Source: JASFEQ01 sp050124735 (GTDB taxonomy: Bacteria; Desulfobacterota; DSM-4660; Desulfatiglandales; HGW-15). Taken from it: a stretch of 30,487 nt of DNA. Below the pieces are notes generated by a model. It had not been told where the DNA came from. It made no database searches and saw only the letters and a list, made by a program, of their open reading frames with translations. This document shows positions 25,601 to 30,487 of the stretch, piece after piece. A program made the position numbers and the translations under genes. The stretch is taken from NCBI GenBank assembly GCA_050124735.1, contig JASFEQ010000007.1:1-30487 (forward strand), written 5' to 3'. Each line of letters opens with the position of its first letter. The stretch's first letter is position 1.

Positions 25601-25627
25601 TTTATATTAATATTCTTTATTTTTCAA
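25601..25627 (-). promoter_or_regulatory. Possible promoter of tRNA-Ala
   Basis: On the minus strand: TTGAAA (25627-25622), 15 bases, TATAAA (25606-25601), about 14 bases before the tRNA 5' end. The spacer is short and the region is A+T-rich, so the match could be chance. Confidence 0.35.
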
Positions 25628-25639
25628 TAGTTATTTTCA

Positions 25640-26229
25640 CTCCTTAGAGGCGACCACCAATTCCTTAGCGGTAGGCAGAGCGCGCCGAGAATACCCAAGG
25701 AGTTCTTAATCACGAAAGCACCCGCCGTCGCTAAAGCTATGGCGGGGCAAGCGAAAGGAGGAACGCGGTTAGGACCGTGCAACCTTGAATGTCAAAGTTC
25801 AAATGTCAAATGACAAATAGAGCTCTGAACCCAAATTACCAATTTCAAAATCTAACAGATTACAACTTGGGTTTTGAAATTGGACCTTAGGATTTCATTT
25901 GGCATTGGGATTTTAACATTGGGATTTCTTCATCTGGCCTCGAGCGCAGCGGTCCTCGAATCCCGACTCGTCGGGATGCTCCTCGAACGCAGTGGTCCTC
26001 AAGCCCAGCGAGCGGGTGGTGAACTCTCTCTTTTTCGTGTTTTCTAGATTTCCCCTTTTCGTGATAGATTCCTGGCTCCTGACAGTTTGGGTTTAAAGTG
26101 ATTCGCTCTTTGGACTTCTTAAATCCTTGAAATCCTGTTAATCCTGTCTAAAACTCCTAGCCTGTGGGTCCTCAAAAATTCTGTTTTAGCGGTTCGCCCC
26201 GTTTGGCCGCCCCGTCCATCTCTCCAGAT
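25640..26229. other. Gene-free spacer with several repeats
   Basis: No gene is supported between tRNA-Ala and 26546. Seen in it: CCCGCC...GGCGGG (about 25719-25745); a perfect 12-bp inverted repeat CCAATTTCAAAA (25839-25850) / TTTTGAAATTGG (25872-25883), flanked by 'caaatgtcaaatgacaaat' words; 'cctcgaacgcagtggtcctc'-type tandem words at 25935-26005; and 'gaaatcctgttaatcctgtc' near 26128. These are dispersed-repeat remnants and mark the passage from the conserved core to the accessory right end. Confidence 0.6.
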
Positions 26230-26282
26230 ATGTAAACTCCTACCAATAAGTGGAATTTAGTTTCTTAACATTAAGTATATTC
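26230..26282 (+). promoter_or_regulatory. Conserved upstream block, copy 1 (likely activator site)
   Basis: 53 bases align without gaps to 29108-29160 with 10 mismatches by hand count. The most conserved part is CTACCAATAAGTGGAATT, with the dyad CCA-n5-TGG, and a second TAAGTATATTC 25 bases on, making TAAGT a direct repeat. TACCAATAAG lies 122 bases before the GG of the sigma54 promoter at 26362 (121 in copy 2), the usual zone for enhancer-binding proteins. Confidence 0.7.
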
Positions 26283-26361
26283 CTACCCAATTTCATTACA
26301 TTCTTTAAAATGGGCTAATCTAAGTATCCGAAATATGAACATTTCTTTGTTTAGCCTAACT

Positions 26362-26377
26362 TGGCATTTTTTTTGCT
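26362..26377 (+). promoter_or_regulatory. Sigma54 (-24/-12) promoter 1
   Basis: TGGCAT-T6-TGCT: GG at 26363-26364 and GC at 26375-26376 are separated by exactly ten bases, matching TGGCA-n7-TTGC. Transcription would start near 26388, giving a leader of about 158 bases before the HTH gene. Confidence 0.78.
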
Positions 26378-26545
26378 GATTTTCAATGATGGAAAGACGT
26401 AGCGTTGCGGCAAACCCCACGCTTCACGACTATAGGAATCTTTCTCTTCCTCGTCCCCGATCTGTTCCTTGATAAGCGCTACTGAAAATCCGACGAATTA
26501 GCAGAGCAAATTCAAAACCCCATAAAAGAGAAAAAGGAGCTTATT

Positions 26546-26752
26546 TTGGCGGATATTATGACAACCAGGGAATTGGCAGGGTACTTAAAATTGCACGAGA
26601 TTACTGTCTGCAAGTACGCGGCTAACGGTCAGATCCCAGCAATTCGCATCGGAAGGGTCTGGCGATTTGACAAGGAAGCGATTGATGAATGGCTCTTCAA
26701 TGGCCAAAGGCAAACCCAGGATAGGAATGCGTCAGGGAGGCAAGTGACTTAG
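26546..26752 (+). CDS. Small helix-turn-helix protein, excisionase/MerR-like
   Basis: This 68-residue DNA-binding protein has the winged HTH_17 pattern of excisionase-family proteins: MTTRELAGYLKLHEITVCKYAANGQIPAIRI, read in parts as TTRELAGYLKL (helix 1-2), EITVCKYAANGQIPA (recognition helix) and GRVWRFDKEAIDEWL (wing and last helix). Such proteins are either recombination directionality factors or small regulators. No integrase is nearby, so a regulatory or adaptor role is likelier; this is inference. The start is TTG 26546, because AAGGAG lies six bases upstream; the ATG at 26558 lacks this. It is the first gene after sigma54 promoter 1. Confidence 0.85.
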   Translation: MADIMTTRELAGYLKLHEITVCKYAANGQIPAIRIGRVWRFDKEAIDEWLFNGQRQTQDRNASGRQVT

Positions 26753-26770
26753 TATCACCGGACTTCTATT

Positions 26771-26895
26771 GAGGCTGTCGGAAAACGCCCATCTGCTTCG
26801 TTACCCTCATCCTTCGTCATTGCGACGTACTTGTATGTACGCCTCATTCCTCAGGATTTCGGAAGCCTTGCATCTGGTCATTTTCCATCAGCCTC
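26771..26895. repeat. Long cruciform repeat, copy 2
   Basis: Outer arms GAGGCTG (26771-26777) and CAGCCTC (26889-26895), then GGAAAA/TTTTCC and CATCTGC/GCATCTG pairs, and a central CGTAC-ttgtat-GTACG tip (26826-26841) followed by GCCTC. It has the same plan as 11589-11732 and 27736-27992. An ORF reading through it (26769-27056) is not believed. Confidence 0.8.
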
Positions 26896-26972
26896 AGAGA
26901 AACCTGTTTTTTGACTGTCTCATTCTGCATGCTAATCGTGGGACGGCAAAAGGCCTCCAGGGGTTAACCTCA

Positions 26973-27047
26973 AAAAAGGAAATCTGTGGTGGCACTCAGA
27001 ATAGCCTCTCGGATGAGCACCAAATATTGACGGCATTTCGGGAGGCC
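26973..27047 (+). promoter_or_regulatory. Conserved 75-base leader block, copy 1
   Basis: Aligns to 30023-30096 at about 73% by hand with one single-base gap. Best-kept words: AAAAAGG, TCTGTGGTGG, CTCTCG.ATG and GGCATTTYGGGAGGCC. Each copy ends 28-50 bases before a small-protein start (here 27097). It may be a leader RNA element, an operator or a remnant of a duplicated gene start. Confidence 0.5.
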
Positions 27048-27096
27048 CAGATCTGAGCCATTCATGTCTGCTGCAAGCGCAAGGGGAACCTGAGAC

Positions 27097-27252
27097 ATGA
27101 ACTCGAAGACCCTAGAAAAGAAAAACTCATGGATAGATGCCTCCTTTGTCACAAGCATTTTGATAGGGTTGACCTTCGCGGCTGTGCTTATCTGTGCCTG
27201 CGTGATGAAATTGAAAGATTGGCTATCCTTCTATAAACTGGCTGACAGTTAG
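27097..27252 (+). CDS. 51-residue single-span membrane peptide
   Basis: I do not recognise a family. The protein begins MNSKTLEKKNSWIDASF, then has one hydrophobic span VTSILIGLTFAAVLICACVM (about residues 18-37) and a short KLKDWLSFYKLADS tail. The N-terminus is charged and polar; a positive-inside reading is ambiguous. AAGGGGA lies ten bases before the ATG. Its stop codon TAG directly touches the ATG of the next membrane protein gene, so the two are translated from one message and may form a pair. Short length means it is easily missed, but the ribosome site, hydrophobic segment and tight junction support it. Confidence 0.68.
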   Translation: MNSKTLEKKNSWIDASFVTSILIGLTFAAVLICACVMKLKDWLSFYKLADS

Positions 27253-27624
27253 ATGATACGTCTAGTCCTAAGGATTTTTAGAGTACTGCTCAGAGCGCTC
27301 ATAGAATTAATAATGGGCGTCCTCATTTTTGTTGGCTTCTCCCCTGCGCTGGTGGGCATCGCTATAATAGGATTTCAAGTTTTCGTATGGTTGGCGACAG
27401 AGACTTGGACACCCATTCCACTGGCCGATGCCATTGAGACGGCACGAGTTGACCTCCATCTAATGGATCACTCACCACTCTGGCCCAGCATGGCAAAAGG
27501 CTTGAGAGCTTCTCTAAATGAAATCCCCTTGTCATCATGCTTTGTAGCAGCAGGATTGTTTTTGAGCGCTTGCCTAGCGTACGTACGCTGCAGACTCGTG
27601 GATAGGCTTGTGGTAAGAAGCTGA
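27253..27624 (+). CDS. Small membrane protein, two or three spans, unknown
   Basis: I do not recognise a family. The 123-residue protein has an arginine-rich start (MIRLVLRIFRVLLRALIE), a long hydrophobic region LIMGVLIFVGFSPALVGIAI followed by IGFQVFVWLA (about residues 18-48), a polar middle with TARVDLHLMDHSPLWPSMAK, and a last span CFVAAGLFLSACLAYV (about 96-111) with a basic tail RCRLVDRLVVRS. The middle is probably on the outer side of the membrane. The ATG directly follows the stop of the 51-residue peptide and has no Shine-Dalgarno sequence of its own, which points to translational coupling. A terminator follows at 27662. Confidence 0.75.
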   Translation: MIRLVLRIFRVLLRALIELIMGVLIFVGFSPALVGIAIIGFQVFVWLATETWTPIPLADAIETARVDLHLMDHSPLWPSMAKGLRASLNEIPLSSCFVAAGLFLSACLAYVRCRLVDRLVVRS

Positions 27625-27661
27625 AAGAAATTTACCGGAACACGGTATGCCCTGAATACTG

Positions 27662-27696
27662 GGCCCCATTATCACAACCGGGTGGGGCCTTCTTTT
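27662..27696 (+). terminator. Rho-independent terminator after the membrane protein pair
   Basis: GGCCCCA (27662-27668) pairs with TGGGGCC (27683-27689) across a 14-base loop, followed by TTCTTTT. It ends the first transcription unit of the right-hand cluster. Confidence 0.75.
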
Positions 27697-27735
27697 GCCT
27701 TCGAGATTGACAAAAACGCAGATTCTAGCTAGTTT

Positions 27736-27992
27736 CCATCCAGAAATGGCCCTTTTTGCAAGCCCCGCCTGCCATCTGGCGGGCAGGTCTGCGTCAATCA
27801 GCGGGATTCCTTGTGCCTGCCTCGTGAAATGCGGAGCTTATTTCACTGGGGCGACGTACAATATGTACGTCTCCGCACAATCCCTTGATTTGTCCGCGCT
27901 TCGCGCAGGTCCCCGGTTTCCTTGACCTTGCAGAAAAATGTCTCATTTCTGATCTGGAAACTGCAAGTACCCATTTATTCATTTCTGGATGG
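27736..27992. repeat. Long cruciform repeat, copy 3
   Basis: Outer arms CCATCCAGAAATG (27736-27748) and CATTTCTGGATGG (27980-27992) match perfectly; an alternative inner arm AGTTTCC.../...GGAAACT also fits. The centre is GACGTACA-ata-TGTACGTC (27853-27871), framed by GCG/CTCCGC. Words such as 'acaatcccttgattt' and 'ggtttccttgacctt' are shared with copy 1. It fills most of the 27625-28065 spacer. Confidence 0.82.
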
Positions 27993-28065
27993 GCACTCGC
28001 TAATTTTTGCTTAGATTTGGCAGTGAACTTCAACTCCATATACCTGCTTACAAATAGGGAATGTC

Positions 28066-28323
28066 ATGAAATGGATATCAAGGCTCAAAAAGCGAGCAAC
28101 CACCGATAGGACCGACACACAATCCAAAGAAAAAACAGTTAAACAAATCCAAAAAGAGATTGAAAAGCTAAGAGACGAATACAAGAAAATGGAACTTCGC
28201 CCTTGCCACGGTGACTCGGACTTGGTGCAAAGGGACAAAGATCTGGGCCTGCTAAAAGATAAAATCTACGCCCTGGAAAAAGAGCGGGATATGTATTTAT
28301 ACACTTGGTCACATAAGGCTTAG
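28066..28323 (+). CDS. Small coiled-coil protein, unknown
   Basis: I do not recognise a family. The 85-residue protein is hydrophilic and mostly helical: a basic start MKWISRLKKRATTDRTDTQ, then heptad-like stretches VKQIQKEIEKLRDEYKKMEL (about 25-44) and LGLLKDKIYALEKERDMYLY (about 60-79), joined by RPCHGDSDLVQRD. Two short coiled coils with a turn suggest a hairpin or an oligomerisation piece. It has no membrane span or known motif. AGGGA lies about five bases before the ATG. It follows cruciform repeat 3 and has no neighbour in tight spacing, so it may be its own unit. Confidence 0.7.
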   Translation: MKWISRLKKRATTDRTDTQSKEKTVKQIQKEIEKLRDEYKKMELRPCHGDSDLVQRDKDLGLLKDKIYALEKERDMYLYTWSHKA

Positions 28324-28354
28324 CTTTAATTTATCGTCCTTTTGAGGAGAGACT

Positions 28355-28390
28355 ATGACCCGAACACCAAGGCCCAATTTCTCGTTATGA
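28355..28390 (+). CDS. Possible 11-codon leader ORF
   Basis: A good Shine-Dalgarno (GAGGAG, ~5 bases upstream) precedes ATG 28355 and a short frame MTRTPRPNFSL ending in TGA at 28388-28390. The second half of the frame overlaps the stem of the hairpin at 28373-28399. This could be a regulatory upstream ORF or the stump of a lost gene; the length alone proves nothing. Confidence 0.3.
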   Translation: MTRTPRPNFSL

Positions 28391-28403
28391 GAGGTTGGGT
28401 TTT
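28373..28403 (+). terminator. Hairpin with short T-tract, probable terminator
   Basis: CCCAATTTCTC (28373-28383) pairs with GAGAGGTTGGG (28389-28399), 11 pairs including two G-U, loop GTTAT, then TTTT. It lies 50 bases after the coiled-coil gene. The T-tract is short, so attenuation rather than full termination is possible. Confidence 0.6.
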
Positions 28404-28542
28404 GTGCTCTTGGAATCAGCCCCAAAAGGGGGACAAAGAAATATGATCTTTTTGTTGTCATTCTCTGTATATGATTACTGACCTCCCATTTGCTCTGGTT
28501 ACGGATCCATATTGAATCTTAAAATAAGGACAAGCGAGAGAA

Positions 28543-28980
28543 ATGGACAATTCAATAATAGCCTATGTCATAGGTGTAACATACGCGAACGCTGATGGGA
28601 GTAGTCGTCAAGAAATAATCGGGAATTGCAGAAAAGGAGACGAACTTATACTCCTCAGAGAACCTAGCAACCCATATGATATAAATGCCATAAAGGTCTG
28701 TACGTTTAAGAAACCAGGTTTTTTCTCGAGATTGCTGCGAAGAAAACCAGTTCTATTGCAGTTGGGTTATCTATCGGAATATGTGGCGTCAAGAATTGCG
28801 CCTTTAATGGATGAGGGAGTGCATGTGCAAGCTGTAGTCAATGAGATCGAGCAATCAGAAAAGGTTGAAACAGGTCACTCAGGGACCGTGATAGAAAGCA
28901 TCCATGAGTGCTTGGTTGAAATAAGCGCAGAAAATGTTAAATGGGACACAGACAGAAATCCAGTGCTAGCCAGTAGTTAG
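28543..28980 (+). CDS. HIRAN-domain protein
   Basis: This 145-residue protein consists almost only of a HIRAN domain. Landmarks: IIGNCRKGDELILLREPSNPYDINAIKV, read as GDELILLREPSN and PYDINAIKV (about 32-52), matching the family 'L.REP.NpyD..Ai.V', and LGYLSEYVASRIAPLMDEG (74-92) matching 'lGYlp...A..ia.ll..G'. HIRAN domains recognise 3' single-strand DNA ends in the eukaryotic HLTF/Rad5 proteins; in bacteria they occur alone or with nuclease and helicase partners. An insert of about 18 residues with KKPGFFSRLLRRKP separates the two parts. The Shine-Dalgarno sequence is weak (GAGAGAA). The stop codon runs into a terminator hairpin. Confidence 0.82.
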   Translation: MDNSIIAYVIGVTYANADGSSRQEIIGNCRKGDELILLREPSNPYDINAIKVCTFKKPGFFSRLLRRKPVLLQLGYLSEYVASRIAPLMDEGVHVQAVVNEIEQSEKVETGHSGTVIESIHECLVEISAENVKWDTDRNPVLASS

Positions 28981-29040
28981 CCACAGACCCGCCATCGCGA
29001 GCCTGCTCGCTCAGGCGAGGCGGGCGGGTCTGTGGCTTTG
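28980..29040 (+). terminator. Large hairpin after the HIRAN gene
   Basis: GCCACAGACCCGCC (28980-28993) pairs perfectly with GGCGGGTCTGTGGC (29023-29036), followed by TTTG. The interior contains 'gcgagcctgctcgctcaggcgagg', read as GCGAGC/GCTCGC and CCT/AGG pairs. The short T-run makes it a probable terminator, perhaps built from a dispersed repeat. Confidence 0.65.
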
Positions 29041-29107
29041 AGAGCCTTGCCCGCCAATTTGATCTGTATCAAAGAACCACATGCCCTCATCCCCATCCCG
29101 CAAACTT

Positions 29108-29160
29108 ATGTAAAGTTCTACCAATAAGTGGAATTAAATTTCTCCTTGATAAGTATATTC
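29108..29160 (+). promoter_or_regulatory. Conserved upstream block, copy 2 (likely activator site)
   Basis: Second copy of the 26230-26282 block, 43 of 53 bases identical with no gap. TACCAATAAG starts at 29119, 121 bases before the GG of sigma54 promoter 2. TAAGT recurs 25 bases apart as in copy 1. Confidence 0.7.
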
Positions 29161-29238
29161 TTCTTCACTTCTGTATGGCTTGCCATTGAGATTGCCCTAA
29201 CTGTCTGAAATCTCAAAAGAGTCTAAAACCATCGAATT

Positions 29239-29254
29239 TGGCATTTTCTTTGCT
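29239..29254 (+). promoter_or_regulatory. Sigma54 (-24/-12) promoter 2
   Basis: TGGCATTTTCTTTGCT: GG at 29240-29241 and GC at 29252-29253 with ten bases between, matching TGGCA-n7-TTGC. The following GATT is also shared with promoter 1. Predicted start near 29265, about 75 bases before the next gene. Confidence 0.78.
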
Positions 29255-29339
29255 GATTCTTTTACAGTGTGGGTGTCCGTTCAGTACGTAATTAAGCAGC
29301 CAGCTTTCGAAATCCAGGCGTAGAAAGGGAATGAACAGG

Positions 29340-29540
29340 ATGAGATACGATGAAACCTCTATCTCTTATGATGCTGCCAGAAAGATGGGAATCGTCAAAA
29401 GAGTAAAAAATGCATGGAAGAAGGAGGTATCTCAGCGCAGAGTTAACAGACACACCTTGGCCGTGTGTCTTACGGACTGGAGGAGAGGCGATCACGAGCT
29501 AATTGTTGATAAGGATATAGTTGTCAAAGATGGGATTTAG
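29340..29540 (+). CDS. Small basic protein of unknown function
   Basis: I do not recognise a family. From ATG 29340 the protein has 66 residues, MRYDETSISYDAARKMGIVKRV then KNAWKKEVSQRRVNRHTLAV, rich in Lys and Arg, ending in the acidic LIVDKDIVVKDGI. It could bind nucleic acid or a charged partner, but no motif supports this. AAAGGGA lies nine bases before this ATG; an ATG at 29331 is directly against that sequence and is less likely. It is the first gene after sigma54 promoter 2. An ORF on the other strand (29292-29495) has no support. Confidence 0.65.
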   Translation: MRYDETSISYDAARKMGIVKRVKNAWKKEVSQRRVNRHTLAVCLTDWRRGDHELIVDKDIVVKDGI

Positions 29541-29678
29541 TTTTTTAACCTTGTTTTCATCTGGATCGGCTAGACTCTCAATGCCATTGTTCATTTCTAC
29601 AGCGTAGTTGATAGGAAGTGCACGCTCAAGCAAGGAATGAGAAAGAGATAATCGAGCATGTCTCGTTAAGGCTAGACC

Positions 29679-29978
29679 ATGGCAGATCTCACGCTTCATG
29701 ATTATAGGGATTTTTCTGAAGAAGAACTGCGGCGTACGCTGCAAGCAGAAGCGCTGAAAATATGTGGCGCCGATACGGTTGTAAATAAAAATGTTTTGTT
29801 TTCCCGCTCTGACAGCGGAGGTAGACGTTCGGGGACTGACCGGAGACAATTTTCTTACGACGTACATATTCCAGAAAGACGGCGCGGCCAAGATCGAAGG
29901 AGTGGTCTAGATCGCAGAAACGGCTTTGATCGGAGAAAAGGCAAAGAGCTATTGGGTGCCACCAGACTACAACACTGA
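29679..29978 (+). CDS. RRxGxDRR-repeat small protein
   Basis: The 99-residue protein has a helical N-terminus (DYRDFSEEELRRTLQAEALKI) and a low-complexity arginine/aspartate tail with repeats GRRSGTDRR (48-56) and then RRRGQDRR, SGLDRR, NGFDRR (67-86). RRxGxDRR repeats are seen in many small or regulatory proteins of Desulfobacterota, often next to PilZ or receiver domains, but their role is not established to my knowledge. Here no other domain is attached. TAAGG lies about eight bases before ATG 29679. The strongly biased repeat shows which of the overlapping frames is real. The 138 bases before it hold nothing I can identify. Confidence 0.72.
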   Translation: MADLTLHDYRDFSEEELRRTLQAEALKICGADTVVNKNVLFSRSDSGGRRSGTDRRQFSYDVHIPERRRGQDRRSGLDRRNGFDRRKGKELLGATRLQH

Positions 29979-30022
29979 ACACGAACCAGAGGACCGCAAA
30001 ACACCTCACAAGCTTATGCTTT

Positions 30023-30096
30023 AAAAAGGTAGTCTGTGGTGGTTCTACAGCTGGTCTCTCGAATGTGCGTGAAAAATGGCGGCATTTTGGGAGGCC
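30023..30096 (+). promoter_or_regulatory. Conserved 74-base leader block, copy 2
   Basis: Counterpart of 26973-27047 (about 73% by hand, one gap), ending 28 bases before the start of the 61-residue gene. The shared end is GGCATTTYGGGAGGCC. Confidence 0.5.
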
Positions 30097-30124
30097 TGAA
30101 GACAAGTGCCCTGAAGGGATTCGT

Positions 30125-30310
30125 ATGGATAAAGATCTGCGTAAGACAGGTGAAAACAAATCCGATTCCACGCCTCTGGGGGTCGTCATTGAAGAGGTTA
30201 TTCAATCTATCGAGACCGTCGATAGGAAGATCGCGGAATTTTTTGCGATTCACGGCACCGACTTGCAAATAGTTCGTGAAACCCAACCCAATTTTAGGAG
30301 AGGGAAATGA
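30125..30310 (+). CDS. 61-residue hydrophilic protein, unknown
   Basis: I do not recognise a family. The protein starts MDKDLRKTGENKSDSTPLG and continues with one helix VVIEEVIQSIETVDRKIAEFF, then AIHGTDLQIVRETQPNFRRGK. The frame is open from 30065 (GTG), but ATG 30125 has AAGGGA six bases upstream and the region before it is part of the repeated leader block, so the short form is chosen. The stop codon overlaps the ATG of the next gene (ATGA at 30307-30310), which indicates translational coupling and a shared function. Confidence 0.68.
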   Translation: MDKDLRKTGENKSDSTPLGVVIEEVIQSIETVDRKIAEFFAIHGTDLQIVRETQPNFRRGK

Positions 30311-30487
30311 AGGTAAACTGTATTTCGTGCGGATATGAAGTTAATCTGGAACACACAGGATTCGAAGATTATATGGGCCCGGTCAAATGCTTCTGCTGCG
30401 GAGCAATGATGGAAATCAAGATTGCCGAAGGGTTTGTGTATTCGGTAAACCCTTTAGCTATCCTGGAAGACCAGGCCGGTACCAATC
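30307..30487 (+). CDS. Small CxxC zinc-ribbon-like protein (3' end outside the window)
   Basis: The visible 60 residues begin MKVNCISCGYEVNLEHTGFEDY and continue MGPVKCFCCGAMMEIKIAEG before FVYSVNPLAILEDQ. Two pairs, CISC (5-8) and CFCC (28-31), about 20 residues apart, would form a zinc ribbon. I cannot name a family. GGAGAGGG lies just upstream of the ATG, and the start overlaps the preceding stop. The gene runs off the right edge, so its length and any later domain are unknown. Confidence 0.72.
   Translation, partial: MKVNCISCGYEVNLEHTGFEDYMGPVKCFCCGAMMEIKIAEGFVYSVNPLAILEDQAGTN

Noticed and set aside
26987..27010. Possible third sigma54 site TGGCACTCAGAATAGC
   Set aside because: GG and GC are eleven bases apart and TTGC is absent.
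26769..27056. 95-residue plus-strand ORF
   Set aside because: It runs straight through cruciform repeat 2 and the conserved leader block; the peptide has no family sign.
27695..28039. ORFs on both strands around 27.7-28.0 kb
   Set aside because: Both lie inside cruciform repeat 3; open frames arise from the paired arms.
29499..29891. 130-residue minus-strand ORF
   Set aside because: It is antisense to the RRxGxDRR protein, whose repeats show the plus frame is real; no ribosome site or family sign.
30014..30286. Minus-strand 90-residue ORF and plus-strand 78-residue ORF (30036-30272)
   Set aside because: Shadows of the 61-residue gene, which has a ribosome site and overlaps the next gene by ATGA.

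Overview
The window looks like chromosomal DNA from a Gram-negative, probably anaerobic bacterium of the Desulfobacterota (former Deltaproteobacteria). This placement is an inference. It rests on an LPS-export permease (LptG) and an MsbA-type flippase, on the gene order yqeY-mutS2-dnaG-rpoD-tRNA-nif3-zinc ribbon-rnpB, on thiolase-like/DUF35 acyl-CoA gene pairs, and on intergenic spacers full of hairpin repeats. I cannot name a genus. I see no rRNA, CRISPR array, transposase or phage gene.

Left part (1-13.2 kb). Envelope genes come first: lptG, a GT4 glycosyltransferase, and a 616-residue fusion of a WecA/MraY-type phosphoglycosyltransferase with the membrane and Rossmann half of a FlaA1/CapD-type protein. 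A strong terminator separates them from a convergent four-gene operon made of two thiolase-fold proteins and two DUF35 zinc-ribbon/OB-fold partners. That operon is divergent from an acyl-CoA dehydrogenase gene, and each side has a recognisable sigma70-type promoter. Both thiolase-fold proteins lack the nucleophilic cysteine and the catalytic histidines, so they are unlikely to be ordinary thiolases. Then come msbA, a DUF167 gene and a YggT membrane protein gene.

Middle part (13.2-25.6 kb, minus strand). RNase P RNA with its own promoter, a C4 zinc-ribbon coiled-coil protein, a Nif3-like protein, a tRNA with anticodon CAT, and the macromolecular-synthesis cluster rpoD-dnaG-mutS2-yqeY behind a near-consensus promoter. 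Upstream lies a small histidine cluster, hisB-lipoprotein-hisA, followed by tRNA-Ala(CGC).

Right part (25.6 kb to the end). This is accessory in character: long spacers and small plus-strand genes of unknown function. They encode an excisionase-like HTH protein, a 51-residue membrane peptide abutting a 123-residue membrane protein, a coiled-coil protein, a HIRAN-domain protein, a small basic protein, an RRxGxDRR-repeat protein, a 61-residue protein and a CxxC protein cut by the window end. Two sites about 2.9 kb apart carry sigma54 -24/-12 promoters, each preceded at nearly the same distance (121-122 bases) by a conserved 53-base block. This looks like one sigma54 regulon made of small proteins and is the best candidate for an undescribed system. 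Three long cruciform-type repeats with GTAC/GTAT tips and several shorter repeat families fill the spacers.
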